A DNA stretch of 64,000 nt from Streptomyces sp. ADI95-17 (GTDB lineage: Bacteria; Actinomycetota; Actinomycetes; Streptomycetales; Streptomycetaceae). Shown here in pieces: positions 25,277-32,831 of this stretch. Made by a program: the position numbers and the translations under genes. The stretch is from assembly GCF_003846175.1 (NCBI RefSeq), contig NZ_ML123047.1:301345-365344 (forward strand), written 5' to 3'. Below the pieces are notes generated by a model. That model was given only the letters and a program-made list of their open reading frames with translations, was not told the DNA's origin and searched no databases. Numbering within the stretch: the stretch's first letter is position 1; each line of letters opens with the position of its first letter.

Positions 25277-26563
25277 ATGCGAGTGCACGAGTACGACATC
25301 GTTGTCATAGGCGGCGGGCCCTCCGGCGTCCCGGCAGCCGTCCAGGCCGCCCGGCTCGGTGCGCGCACGCTGCTGGTGGAGAAGAACGCCGGGCTGGGCG
25401 GCACGACCACCAGCGCCAACGTCGCGTTCCCGGGGCTCTTCCACGCCTGGGGCGAGCAGGTCATCGCCGGGATCGGCTGGGAACTGGTGTGCCGGGCCGT
25501 CGAGTTGGGCGGCGACGAGCTGCCGGACTTCCGCCACGACGAGCGTCCGCACTGGCAGCGGCAGGTGCGGGTGAACGCACCGCTGTACGGGGCGCTGCTC
25601 CTGGAGGAGGTCCACAACAGCGGCGTCGAGCTGCGGCTGCACACGATGCCCGCATCGGCGCACTGGACCGGTGAGCTGTGGGAGCTCCGGCTGTGCGGCA
25701 AGGACGGGCTCGAAACGGTCACCGCCCGGCGGCTCGTCGACTGCACCGGTGACGCGGACGTGATCGGGCTCGCGGGGCTGGAGCGCCGCCGCAACGCGGC
25801 CCGTCAGCCCGGCACCATCGACATCCGGCTGTCCGGCTACGACGTCGACGCCCTTGACCACGACGAGCTCGACCGCAGGCACGCCCTGGCGGTCGAATCG
25901 GGGGAACTGCTCGCCTCGGACCTCGGCTCCCGGGGCCGGCCGCTGCTGCCGTTCCTGGCGAAGCGGGGCGAGAACGCGATCCACCTCGTCGGGATCGAGG
26001 GCGCGACCAGCCGGGGCCGTACCGCCGGGGAGCTGGCGGGCGCCGCGGCGGTCCTGCGTATCTACCGCTTCCTGCGCACCCTGCCGGGTCTTGAGGACCT
26101 CCGGCTCGACTTCCGCGCCTCGGAGGTCGGGGTCCGCGAGAGCGTCACGATCGCGGCCCGCACGACCGTGACCGGTCAGGACTACCTGGCCGGGCGGGTC
26201 TGGGCCGACTCGGTGTGCCACAGCTTCTACCCGATCGACATCCACCGCCCGGACGGCAACGGGATCGACAAGACCCATCTGCGCCACGGGGTGGTCCCCA
26301 CCGTGCCCCGCGACGCGATGGTCCCGGCCGGCAACCCGTACGCCGTCGTCGCCGGGCGCTGCATCGGCTCCGACCAGGCGGCGAACTCCGCGTTGCGGGT
26401 GCAGGCCACGGCCATGGCGACGGGGCAGGCGGCCGGGGCGCTCGCGGCGATGGCCGCGGACCGGGGGACGGACGTCACCGGCGTACCGATGACCGATCTG
26501 CACCGGGTGCTCGTACGCTCCGGAGCGATCGTGCCGTCGCTGCCGGCGAGCGCCGAGGTCTGA
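25277..26563 (+). CDS. FAD-dependent oxidoreductase
   Basis: A 428-residue flavoprotein of the FAD_oxidored (PF12831-like) group. The dinucleotide fold VVIGGGPSGVPAAVQAARLG is at residues 9-28, followed by EKNAGLGGTTTSANV; a second FAD contact is LVDCTGDADVIGLAG, and the C-terminal GRCIGSDQAANSALRVQATAMATGQAAG is the typical closing motif. Members oxidise small carbohydrate- or acid-like substrates, often in catabolic clusters. The LacI-type palindrome just upstream supports sugar- or metabolite-controlled expression. ATG start after GTGAGG. No transporter gene lies beside it. Confidence 0.88.
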   Translation: MRVHEYDIVVIGGGPSGVPAAVQAARLGARTLLVEKNAGLGGTTTSANVAFPGLFHAWGEQVIAGIGWELVCRAVELGGDELPDFRHDERPHWQRQVRVNAPLYGALLLEEVHNSGVELRLHTMPASAHWTGELWELRLCGKDGLETVTARRLVDCTGDADVIGLAGLERRRNAARQPGTIDIRLSGYDVDALDHDELDRRHALAVESGELLASDLGSRGRPLLPFLAKRGENAIHLVGIEGATSRGRTAGELAGAAAVLRIYRFLRTLPGLEDLRLDFRASEVGVRESVTIAARTTVTGQDYLAGRVWADSVCHSFYPIDIHRPDGNGIDKTHLRHGVVPTVPRDAMVPAGNPYAVVAGRCIGSDQAANSALRVQATAMATGQAAGALAAMAADRGTDVTGVPMTDLHRVLVRSGAIVPSLPASAEV

Positions 26564-26576
26564 CCGCGAAATCCTG

Positions 26577-26606
26577 TTGGCGGACCACGGCGGCCACTGC
26601 TAGCTT
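26577..26606 (+). promoter_or_regulatory. Promoter of the leader ORF/hydrolase unit
   Basis: TTGGCG (26577-26582) and TAGCTT (26601-26606) with an 18-base spacer, 38 bases before the leader ORF. Confidence 0.45.
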
Positions 26607-26643
26607 TCCGGAGGCCGTGCGAGAGAACGAGGAGGTGGTACCC

Positions 26644-26697
26644 GTGAACGCAGTATCGACATGGGTGCTCCCCTCCGGGGTCACGGCCGGGCGATAG
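26644..26697 (+). CDS. Putative 17-residue leader peptide
   Basis: GTG-started ORF encoding MNAVSTWVLPSGVTAGR, ending at TAG 26695-26697. It has one of the best ribosome sites in the window, AGGAGGT at 26630-26636 with a 7-base spacer, and lies downstream of a good promoter. A short hairpin (CGGGAG...CTCCCG, 26704-26730) follows, then the hydrolase start at 26743. The layout promoter / strong-SD tiny ORF / hairpin / gene suggests translational attenuation or coupling. The peptide has no run of one rare amino acid, so the inducer cannot be guessed. Confidence 0.5.
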   Translation: MNAVSTWVLPSGVTAGR

Positions 26698-26703
26698 GTC
26701 GTC

Positions 26704-26730
26704 CGGGAGCGCCGTTCAAGCGCACTCCCG
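26704..26730 (+). promoter_or_regulatory. Leader hairpin before the hydrolase gene
   Basis: CGGGAG (26704-26709) pairs with CTCCCG (26725-26730), and an inner CGC/GCG extends the stem with a 2-base bulge. It ends just before the GAAAGG ribosome site of the 26743 gene. Confidence 0.4.
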
Positions 26731-26742
26731 AAAGGCACGACC

Positions 26743-27519
26743 ATGCGATTCACTTCCGAGCAACGCCTCGACGACGGCGTCCTCGAACGCGAATTCACCC
26801 TCGGCGAGATCCCCGGCATCCTGTGGACGCCCGAATCCGCCTCCGCATCCGCATCTCCATCCGCCTCCGCACCGGCGCCGCTGATCCTGCTCGGCCACCC
26901 TCCCCTCGGGCTGCGCAAGATGTACCCCCGGCTGGTGGCCCGGGCCCGGCAATCCGCGGCGGACGGCTTCGCCACGGCCACCATCGAACTCCCCGGAAGC
27001 GGCGACCGGCCCCGTTGGGCCGCCGTCGAGCAGGCCCGCGCCGACCTGCGCCGGGCGATGCAGGCCGGCGAGCCGGTCGGCGACGAGATCGTCGACGCCC
27101 TCATCCTCCCGCTGGTCGACAAGGCGGTTCCGGAATGGCAAGCCGCCCTGGACGCCCTCCTCTCGCTGCCCGAGGTCTGCGGCCCGGTCGGGTACTCGGG
27201 GGGAGTGATCTCCATCGGCGTCCGGCTGGCGGCGGTCGATCCGCGCATCGCGGCCGCCGTTCTGTTCGCCGGGAGTTTCGTGCCTCGCGCGGTGTTCGAG
27301 GAGGCCCGGCAGGTCACCGTTCCGCTGCACGTCCTGCTGCAGTGGGACGACGAGGGAAACGACCGGCAGGCGGCGTTGGACCTGTTCGACGCCTTCGGCT
27401 CCGAGGAGAAGACGCTGCACGCCAACATGGGCGGGCACACCGGCGTCCCGCAGTTCGCGGGGGACGCCGCGGCCCAATTCTTCACCCGTCATCTGAACGC
27501 GGCAGGCAGCACGCGGTAG
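26743..27519 (+). CDS. Alpha/beta hydrolase (dienelactone-hydrolase-like)
   Basis: A 258-residue hydrolase fold. The oxyanion-side motif LLGHPPLG lies near residue 50, the nucleophile elbow GYSGG near 148, and the final His in NMGGHTGVP near 232. A low-complexity linker of alternating Ser/Ala (SASASASPSASAPAP) at about residues 34-48 interrupts the first strands, an unusual insertion likely from codon-repeat expansion. It is preceded by the leader ORF and hairpin. Cytoplasmic; substrate unknown. Terminated by the hairpin at 27552-27590. Confidence 0.85.
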   Translation: MRFTSEQRLDDGVLEREFTLGEIPGILWTPESASASASPSASAPAPLILLGHPPLGLRKMYPRLVARARQSAADGFATATIELPGSGDRPRWAAVEQARADLRRAMQAGEPVGDEIVDALILPLVDKAVPEWQAALDALLSLPEVCGPVGYSGGVISIGVRLAAVDPRIAAAVLFAGSFVPRAVFEEARQVTVPLHVLLQWDDEGNDRQAALDLFDAFGSEEKTLHANMGGHTGVPQFAGDAAAQFFTRHLNAAGSTR

Positions 27520-27551
27520 GCGCTGTGCGGTAGGCGGCTTCGGCCGGGATG

Positions 27552-27590
27552 CCGCCATCGGGGACAGGTTCCGGCCGTCCCCGATGGCGG
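27552..27590. terminator. Strong hairpin between convergent genes
   Basis: Perfect 14-bp stem (27552-27565 with 27577-27590), loop of 11, between the hydrolase and the convergent membrane protein gene. Confidence 0.75.
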
Positions 27591-27668
27591 TGGCCGGCGC
27601 CCCGATCGCGACTCGGCCAGCCGCTTCTCGCCTCCTTCTGGGTGGCGAACGCTACGTGTTCGGACCGG

Positions 27669-28304
27669 TCACGACGCGGCCTTGGGCACGCGCGTGTGGA
27701 TGGTACGGGTACAGCGCCTCCGCCAGTACGCGAAGCAAACTGCTGCCAGCAGCGGTCCCCACAGCAGGAGTGGGGCGTAGGTGAGGTCGAAGAAGGCAAG
27801 TTGCCAGCCGTGCATCGACTCCGAGGGGTAGTCGTCCGGGAGTTGCCTGCCTTGGATGGTGAGCCCGGACAACGAGGTGGCGAAGGCGGTGGTCCACAGA
27901 ACGGTCAGGATCGTGGCGCCAAGGGCGGCGGGCAGGACGGCAGCGAGGGGCAGCACTCTGCGGCCGCCCAGCAGCGGAATCCAGTGCGGGAGGACCTCCC
28001 CCCACGCGGCGATCAGCCCTATGGCGGTGAAGGCCAGCAATTCGGAGACGATGGACAAAGCGACGATGTACACCGGACCCGGCAACCACGACGGGAGCTG
28101 GCCCGCACCGTGTGCGCCGTCGTCGCCGACATGGAAGACGACGGTCGTGATCCGCCACAGGCCGGAGGGAAGCACGGTGAAGGGGATGACGTAGGCGGCG
28201 ACCCGGGCCCACCGGGGGACACCGGGCACCGGGGCGTGTGCGCTGTTCCAGGCAGCGCGCAGCCGCTCGGTTGCGGTGGGCGCGGTGGCATGGTGGACAG
28301 TCAT
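27669..28304 (-). CDS. Integral membrane protein, unknown
   Basis: A 211-residue protein with about four or five hydrophobic segments (VAAYVIPFTVLPSGLWRITTVV, YIVALSIVSELLAFTAIGLIAAW, VLPLAAVLPAALGATILTVLW, APLLLWGPLLAAVCFAYW). The ATG at 28304 is chosen because GAGGAG lies 5 bases upstream; an in-frame start 18 bases earlier overlaps that site. No transporter or enzyme motif is seen. Single gene. Confidence 0.75.
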   Translation of the reverse strand: MTVHHATAPTATERLRAAWNSAHAPVPGVPRWARVAAYVIPFTVLPSGLWRITTVVFHVGDDGAHGAGQLPSWLPGPVYIVALSIVSELLAFTAIGLIAAWGEVLPHWIPLLGGRRVLPLAAVLPAALGATILTVLWTTAFATSLSGLTIQGRQLPDDYPSESMHGWQLAFFDLTYAPLLLWGPLLAAVCFAYWRRRCTRTIHTRVPKAAS

Positions 28305-28752
28305 GCGTGCTCCTCGGGCCATCAGATGTCGCTCGCTTGAGTGGCATCAACGGTCACAGCCGTCCCCGCCCGATGCGTCGCCCACCGGATTGAACCCGGA
28401 TCCGCTCTGCGGGGTAGAGCGTCATCGGTCTCATAGGCCCTGAGAATGAGCATGCGGGGAGGGCGCGTTCCCTATCTGCCTTCTCCGGGATGGTGCAGCG
28501 GATACCGCGTATACGCAGGCAAGCGCGGTTCTTGCGGGAGGCGTACGCATCCCGTAGGCAATGCCCGCAAGGGTGATGTTCACGAGACAGCCGATCGCCG
28601 CTTCCATCCCCGCTGCTGCTGTCACCGTGACGCCACCAAGCGCGTGATCAAAACTCGGACCTATTCGTCACTATGACGTGAATCTGCCTGAACCTGGCCG
28701 CAGTTCAACCCGGCTCTGCAATGCTGGTAGTCGATCGAGAGGGGCCGCAGCG
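28305..28752. other. Intergenic stretch with tRNA-like and other hairpins, no gene
   Basis: About 450 bases. It contains GCGGGGTAGAGC (near 28414), reminiscent of a tRNA 5' half, and a 69-base segment at 28486-28554 whose ends pair perfectly (7 bp). Several small hairpins (GCGG-ATA-CCGC, GCAAG...CTTGC) lie inside. I find no complete tRNA fold and no coding frame. Confidence 0.45.
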
Positions 28753-29286
28753 ATGCAGTGGAAGATCCACGGGGAACGTCCGATCTACGAGAACAGCTGG
28801 GTGAACCTGTGGCTCACCGACGTCGAGACGCCGGACGGGAACCGCTGGGAGCACCATGTCGTGAAGCTCCGGCACCTGGCCGTGGCCGCCGTGATCAATG
28901 AGCGGCGCGAGGTCCTGATGATGTGGCGGCACCGCTTCATCACGGACGCCTGGGCGTGGGAGCTGCCCATGGGCCTGGTCGAGGAGGGTGAGACACCGGC
29001 CGAAGCAGCGGCCCGTGAGGTCCTGGAAGAGACCGGCTGGCGCCCCGGCCCGATCAAGCCGCTGATCTACGCCGAGCCGGCCAACGGCATCACCGACTCC
29101 CAGCACCACGTCTTCCGCGCCGACGGAGCGACGTACGAGGGACCGCCGACCGAGAAGAACGAGTCGGACCGGATCGAGTGGATCCCGCTGGCAGAAGTGC
29201 GAGGCCTGATCGACCGCCGCGAGATCGTCAGCAGCGGCTCCCTCGTCGGGCTGCTCTACGTACTCATGGACGAGACGATCCGCTGA
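28753..29286 (+). CDS. NUDIX hydrolase
   Basis: A 177-residue NUDIX protein with a complete Nudix box, GLVEEGETPAEAAAREVLEETGW (Gx5Ex7REUxEExGU), near residues 75-97. The N-terminal ENSWVNLWLTDVETPDG and LRHLAVAAVINERREVLMMWRHRF are like ADP-ribose-pyrophosphatase-type members. It hydrolyses a nucleoside-diphosphate-linked compound. The ATG at 28753 follows GAGAGGGG and is preferred to an upstream in-frame start without one. Its last 23 bases overlap the end of the convergent XRE/TPR regulator gene. It may be part of the radical SAM locus, but only by proximity. Confidence 0.88.
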   Translation: MQWKIHGERPIYENSWVNLWLTDVETPDGNRWEHHVVKLRHLAVAAVINERREVLMMWRHRFITDAWAWELPMGLVEEGETPAEAAAREVLEETGWRPGPIKPLIYAEPANGITDSQHHVFRADGATYEGPPTEKNESDRIEWIPLAEVRGLIDRREIVSSGSLVGLLYVLMDETIR

Positions 29287-30610
29287 CCTGGCGGGGCAGC
29301 ACTTCCCGGAGCCGGGACTCGAACGCCACCGCGACCGGTTCCCGGCGGAAGGGCTCCAACTGTTCGCAGAACTCCCGCAGGTGGCCGGCGACTCGTTGCG
29401 AGCTGACGGCCGCCGCCGGGGCCAGGGCATCCATGGCCGAGTGACAGGCTTCGTCGAGTTTGCCGCGCTGGAGCTGAGTGCGGGCGAGCCAGAAGGCGTG
29501 GAAGGCGCGGCCTCGGTGGTTCGTCTGATGCTCTCGGCGAAGAGCGTCCGCGATGAGAGGTTCGGCGAGGGCGGCTTCGCCCAGGCGGCCGTGCGCGATG
29601 CCGGTGTCCACGATCAGCTTCGGTTCGTCGAAGTAGGCGACCCAGGCCGGGTCCGGATCACCGGCACTGATCCGTCCGAACTGGGTGTGAGCTTCCGAGA
29701 TCGCAGTGTGGGTCGCGCCGTGGTTACCGAGGGTGGCGTGGGCGAAGGCTTCGCGCATCGCGAGCATGGCCAGTACGCGTGATGTCGCCCCCGTCGCTGC
29801 TCGGGCCTGGTCCTGGGCGGCCGTGACGAGTGCAAGGGCGTCGCCGGGCTTGTCCTGGTAGGTGGCCTGGAGACTCATACAGGCGAGGACGTTGGCCATG
29901 AACTGACGGTCGTCGATGGCCCTGGCCAGGCCGAGGGATTCGGTGAAATAGGCGCGTGCCTGGTTGTACTGGCAGGCGTCGAAGTAGGTCCATCCGGTGA
30001 GCCGGGCCAGTTCGGCCGCGATGTTGTGCAGGCCCTCCCGCAGGGGAGCAGGCCGCTGTTCCTTGAGGAGATCGACGACGTATCGGAGCTGTCCGACGAC
30101 GGCCGGCCGTAACGTCTCGCCGCCGTGCTCGTCGTCCCGGCGCCAATAGTCGGCGATCGACGAGTGCAGCGCGTCCAGCGTCGACGGGCTGAGGTCTCGC
30201 TCAGCGGCAAGGGCGAGGATGCTGTCCACATCCGCCCCAGGCAGTCCGGCAGCCAGCGGTTCGGTAGCCGAGGCCGGTACCTCGGCCGGTTCGCGGGGGG
30301 CGACCGCCAGGCTGGGGGGCGTCTCCCAGGAACGTCGGGCGAGACCGAGCATGTGTCCAGGGATGCGTAGTCCATCAGAGATCCGTTCGATCACGTCCAT
30401 GTGCAGCAAGTGCCGCCGTCCGGCGATCACCTCGCCCACACGGCTCGGAGTGAGGTCGCAGCGGCGCGCGATCATCGACGGATAGATGCCTGCTCGTGCT
30501 CTGACCAGCTGGAAGATGCGGCCGAAGTCTCTGGCCTGGCATGCCTCGATCATCACTGGGTTCGTGAGCAGGCTGACCGGGAGTTCCTTCGAGCGAGGTG
30601 GCTCGGGCAT
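29264..30610 (-). CDS. XRE-type HTH regulator with TPR-like C-terminal domain
   Basis: A 448-residue regulator. Residues about 28-85 are a Cro/XRE helix-turn-helix (FGRIFQLVRARAGIYPSMIARRCDLTPSRVGEVIAGRRHL). The remaining 330 residues are helical repeats of TPR type (ARLTGWTYFDACQYNQARAYFTESLGLARA, VLAMLAMREAFAHATLGNHG). This architecture resembles Rgg/PlcR-like peptide-sensing regulators and many Streptomyces regulators beside small-peptide genes. Ribosome site GGAG 8 bases before ATG. A perfect 17-bp palindrome in the divergent gap (30669-30685) is the obvious operator. It probably controls the radical SAM operon opposite. Confidence 0.85.
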   Translation of the reverse strand: MPEPPRSKELPVSLLTNPVMIEACQARDFGRIFQLVRARAGIYPSMIARRCDLTPSRVGEVIAGRRHLLHMDVIERISDGLRIPGHMLGLARRSWETPPSLAVAPREPAEVPASATEPLAAGLPGADVDSILALAAERDLSPSTLDALHSSIADYWRRDDEHGGETLRPAVVGQLRYVVDLLKEQRPAPLREGLHNIAAELARLTGWTYFDACQYNQARAYFTESLGLARAIDDRQFMANVLACMSLQATYQDKPGDALALVTAAQDQARAATGATSRVLAMLAMREAFAHATLGNHGATHTAISEAHTQFGRISAGDPDPAWVAYFDEPKLIVDTGIAHGRLGEAALAEPLIADALRREHQTNHRGRAFHAFWLARTQLQRGKLDEACHSAMDALAPAAAVSSQRVAGHLREFCEQLEPFRREPVAVAFESRLREVLPRQVSGSSRP

Positions 30611-30668
30611 CGGGCACGCTCCGGCATGAGGACTACGGATCGCTGCACTTGGTCAACCGGGGGTGATG

Positions 30669-30685
30669 TTACCCAAGTTGGGTAA
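30669..30685. promoter_or_regulatory. Perfect 17-bp operator palindrome in the divergent promoter
   Basis: TTACCCAAGTTGGGTAA has 8-bp perfect arms around a single G. It lies between the regulator start (30610) and the first ORF of the radical SAM operon (30722), and overlaps a TAATCC -10-like box for the latter. Confidence 0.7.
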
Positions 30686-30721
30686 TCCGCTTGGCCTTTC
30701 TGGCCGGGCCCGCGGATCGCG

Positions 30722-30934
30722 ATGCTCCTGGCCATGGCGAACGGACAGGATGACGTACGGATGATGCTGCGGGTCTCCCGCGACTCCGGCCAGACGTTGG
30801 AGCCTCTCACGGAGGTACGCGTGGGCGACGACTCGGTGGTCCCGGAAAACGCGGGCCGCTTCCCGCCGTGCGTCTGTACCCGGTGCGCGAAAGCAGGAGC
30901 GGACGCCGTCGCATCCTTCCGGATGGTGTCGTGA
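30722..30934 (+). CDS. Small ORF at the head of the radical SAM operon
   Basis: A 70-residue ORF (or 66 from an ATG at 30734). It begins MLLAMANGQDDVRMMLRVS and has a C-terminal CVCTRCAKAG Cys cluster. It has no strong ribosome site. The stop TGA shares a base with the next ATG (TGATG at 30932-30936), typical of coupled genes. Position directly behind the operator supports expression. It could be a second small substrate peptide, a zinc-binding accessory, or a chance frame. No family recognised. Confidence 0.45.
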   Translation: MLLAMANGQDDVRMMLRVSRDSGQTLEPLTEVRVGDDSVVPENAGRFPPCVCTRCAKAGADAVASFRMVS

Positions 30935-31437
30935 TGCGGTGCGCACACTGGCGCCGGGTGCCCCTCGACCTGGCACGGGAAGCACGGGAGAAGTGGGCCG
31001 CCACGGGCATCGACAGGGCGGTGCAGTGCCAGCTGTCCGCACACGACGACGGTGAGCACTTCGGCCTCCTCGCCGATGTCGGCGAGTACGGGACCGCGCT
31101 GTGGCTCCGCTGGCGCGGGAGGAGCGGGGCGCAACCCGCCGCACTTCCGGACTGCCCGGCGGTCTCCCCGGGACCCGACGGCGAGGGCTGCTGCCTGTTC
31201 GCCGACCACGCCAAGCAGCACACCTGGGAAAACGCACTGGAGGAAGCCTCGTGCACCAGCTTGATCGCGAGCCCGCACAACGCCCGGCGCCCCGACCTGC
31301 CTCGCAACGAAAAGTGCGGAGACTGCGGTGGCAGCGGCGCCAACTCGTCCGGCAAGACCTGTGGCACCTGCAACGGCCTGGGCGAGATCCACTGCCGCGC
31401 CGACCGCCGGCCTCCCGCATGCCGTCCCGTTCCGTGA
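30934..31437 (+). CDS. Zinc-ribbon (CxxCxGxG) accessory protein
   Basis: A 167-residue protein. The C-terminal part holds two CxxCxGxG-type knuckles as in the DnaJ cysteine-rich domain (CGDCGGSG and CGTCNGLGEIHC), predicted to bind zinc. The N-terminal 110 residues contain several further Cys and His (CAHW, CQLSAHDDGEHFG, CLFADHAKQHTW), a pattern C...H...GEH...C...C...H seen in short Streptomyces proteins. ATG coupled to the preceding ORF and 20 bases before the radical SAM gene. It may hold the peptide substrate or the enzyme. No exact family known to me. Confidence 0.65.
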   Translation: MRCAHWRRVPLDLAREAREKWAATGIDRAVQCQLSAHDDGEHFGLLADVGEYGTALWLRWRGRSGAQPAALPDCPAVSPGPDGEGCCLFADHAKQHTWENALEEASCTSLIASPHNARRPDLPRNEKCGDCGGSGANSSGKTCGTCNGLGEIHCRADRRPPACRPVP

Positions 31438-31457
31438 TCCGGAAGGAGGGCCAAACG

Positions 31458-32582
31458 ATGGCCCACGCTCTGATCGCATCCCCGTTCCTCGACGGACACC
31501 TTCTCCTCATGCCTGGAGCGAGGGCCGGCGCCCGAATCTCCGCCGACCACTACAAGAGCCTGCGCCAGGCAGCCACGGACGGTCAGGCACTGCCTACCTG
31601 GGCGGTGCGAACGGCCACCGATGTGTGGGGCCTCGACCTGATCGGCCGGCCCGCGCAGGGCACCGTGCTGGTGCGCGAGCCGTCCCCGTACGGCTACTGC
31701 CGGGCTTCCTGGGAGATCAACCTCGGCTGCAACTTCGGCTGCAAGCACTGCTACCTAGGCGAGCGGCCCTTCTCCGGCCTCGGCTGGGACGACAAGGTGC
31801 GGCTGCTGGACATCATGCGCGAGTCCGGCGTCCTCTGGCTCCAGATCACCGGCGGCGAGCCCACCATGGATCCCCACTTCCAGGGCGCCTACCGGTACGC
31901 CTGGCAGGCCGGGATGATGCTCACCATCTCCACCAACGGCTCGCTGCTCTGGCGGCCGGACCTCCTCGAACTCTTCCGGGACTGCCCGCCCTACCGTCTG
32001 GTCGTCAGCATGTACGGGGCGAGCGAGGAGTCCTTCGACGCGCTCACCCAGCGCCGTGGGGCGTGGAAGGCGTTCCGGCGTGGCATGGATGCCGCACGTG
32101 AGGCGGGGCTGCCGCTGCGGATCAACGTCGTGGTGACCGAGGACAACGCCTCCGAGGCCGACGAGATGGCCGCCCTCGCCGACGAGTGGAACGTCGAGAA
32201 CCACGCGTACACGAACATGACGCCCACGATCTACGGCGGTGGTGAGCCGCTGCTCGCCCAGTCCGCTGCCCACCTGCGACAGCGCAAGCCGTTCGCCGGC
32301 TGCAACGCGGGACACACCTTCTTCCACGCCGACCCACACGCCAAGGTCTCGATCTGCAAGGTCGGCCGCGACGACCAGATCGACCTCATGGCCGAAGGCA
32401 TCGACGGCCTCACCCGGCTCGGCACCATCGCCGACCGCCTCATGCTTCGCACCGGAGGGTGCGAGGGCTGCGCCCTGTCCGGCACCTGCCGGGTCTGCCG
32501 CCCCCTGGCCAAGCACTACCAGGAGGCGAAGGCGCCACTGCACAGCTACTGCCAGCACGGAGACAAGGAGAACGGATCATGA
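31458..32582 (+). CDS. Radical SAM/SPASM-type peptide-modifying enzyme
   Basis: A 374-residue radical SAM enzyme. The 4Fe-4S motif CNFGCKHC (Cys91, 95, 98) is followed by ITGGEP (130-135) and other AdoMet-fold elements. The C-terminal third has a SPASM/twitch-like cluster set: Cys282, Cys300, CEGC (335, 338), Cys344, Cys347 and Cys365. The N-terminal 80 residues (LLLMPGARAGARISADHYKSL) could be a PqqD-like peptide-recognition domain, by inference only. Ribosome site GGAGG 10 bases before ATG. Its stop overlaps the 54-residue peptide gene by ATGA. Together these features say RiPP maturase making C-S or C-C crosslinks on that peptide. Confidence 0.88.
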   Translation: MAHALIASPFLDGHLLLMPGARAGARISADHYKSLRQAATDGQALPTWAVRTATDVWGLDLIGRPAQGTVLVREPSPYGYCRASWEINLGCNFGCKHCYLGERPFSGLGWDDKVRLLDIMRESGVLWLQITGGEPTMDPHFQGAYRYAWQAGMMLTISTNGSLLWRPDLLELFRDCPPYRLVVSMYGASEESFDALTQRRGAWKAFRRGMDAAREAGLPLRINVVVTEDNASEADEMAALADEWNVENHAYTNMTPTIYGGGEPLLAQSAAHLRQRKPFAGCNAGHTFFHADPHAKVSICKVGRDDQIDLMAEGIDGLTRLGTIADRLMLRTGGCEGCALSGTCRVCRPLAKHYQEAKAPLHSYCQHGDKENGS

Positions 32583-32743
32583 CCCCGCCCGTACCGGTGA
32601 CCATCCTCCCCGGCCCGCCGGCCTCGGCCCGCCGCGCAGCACCGCCCGTCGCGACCGCGTCGATCACCGCCGTCCAGGACCTCGACGTGATCGTGGAGAG
32701 CGCGGAGTGCTCCTGCGACGCCGGGGACGACAACCCCCACTGA
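32579..32743 (+). CDS. Putative RiPP precursor peptide, 54 residues
   Basis: A 54-residue peptide translationally coupled to the radical SAM gene (ATGA). The first 26 residues are Pro/Ala/Val-rich (MTPPVPVTILPGPPASARRA), then a hydrophobic/acidic segment ITAVQDLDVIVE, and a C-terminal tail SAECSCDAGDDNPH with two Cys separated by one Ser and several Asp. Leader-like and core-like parts can be imagined: the Cys/Asp tail as core for thioether or similar crosslinks. No homologous RiPP family comes to mind. The small size, coupling and composition all fit a maturase substrate. Confidence 0.7.
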   Translation: MTPPVPVTILPGPPASARRAAPPVATASITAVQDLDVIVESAECSCDAGDDNPH

Positions 32744-32818
32744 CCGACACGATCTGGTCAACTCCGTTCAGGCCCTGGCGTGCTCGCGTCGGGGCCTGAG
32801 CCCTGACCGGCGCACCGC

Positions 32819-32824
32819 TAGGGT
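32819..32824 (+). promoter_or_regulatory. -10 element for a leaderless GNAT gene
   Basis: TAGGGT is followed by 7 bases and the ATG at 32832, with no ribosome site, so the GNAT gene is probably transcribed from its start codon. Confidence 0.45.
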
Positions 32825-32831
32825 GCCGCTC

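Noticed and set aside
25196..26503. Minus-strand frame opposite the FAD oxidoreductase
   Set aside because: Shadow of the flavoprotein gene; no motifs.
28370..28450. Possible tRNA-Met on the plus strand (GCGGGGTAGAGC ... CTCATAG)
   Set aside because: The anticodon stem pairs at only three positions and no T-arm or acceptor partner is found.
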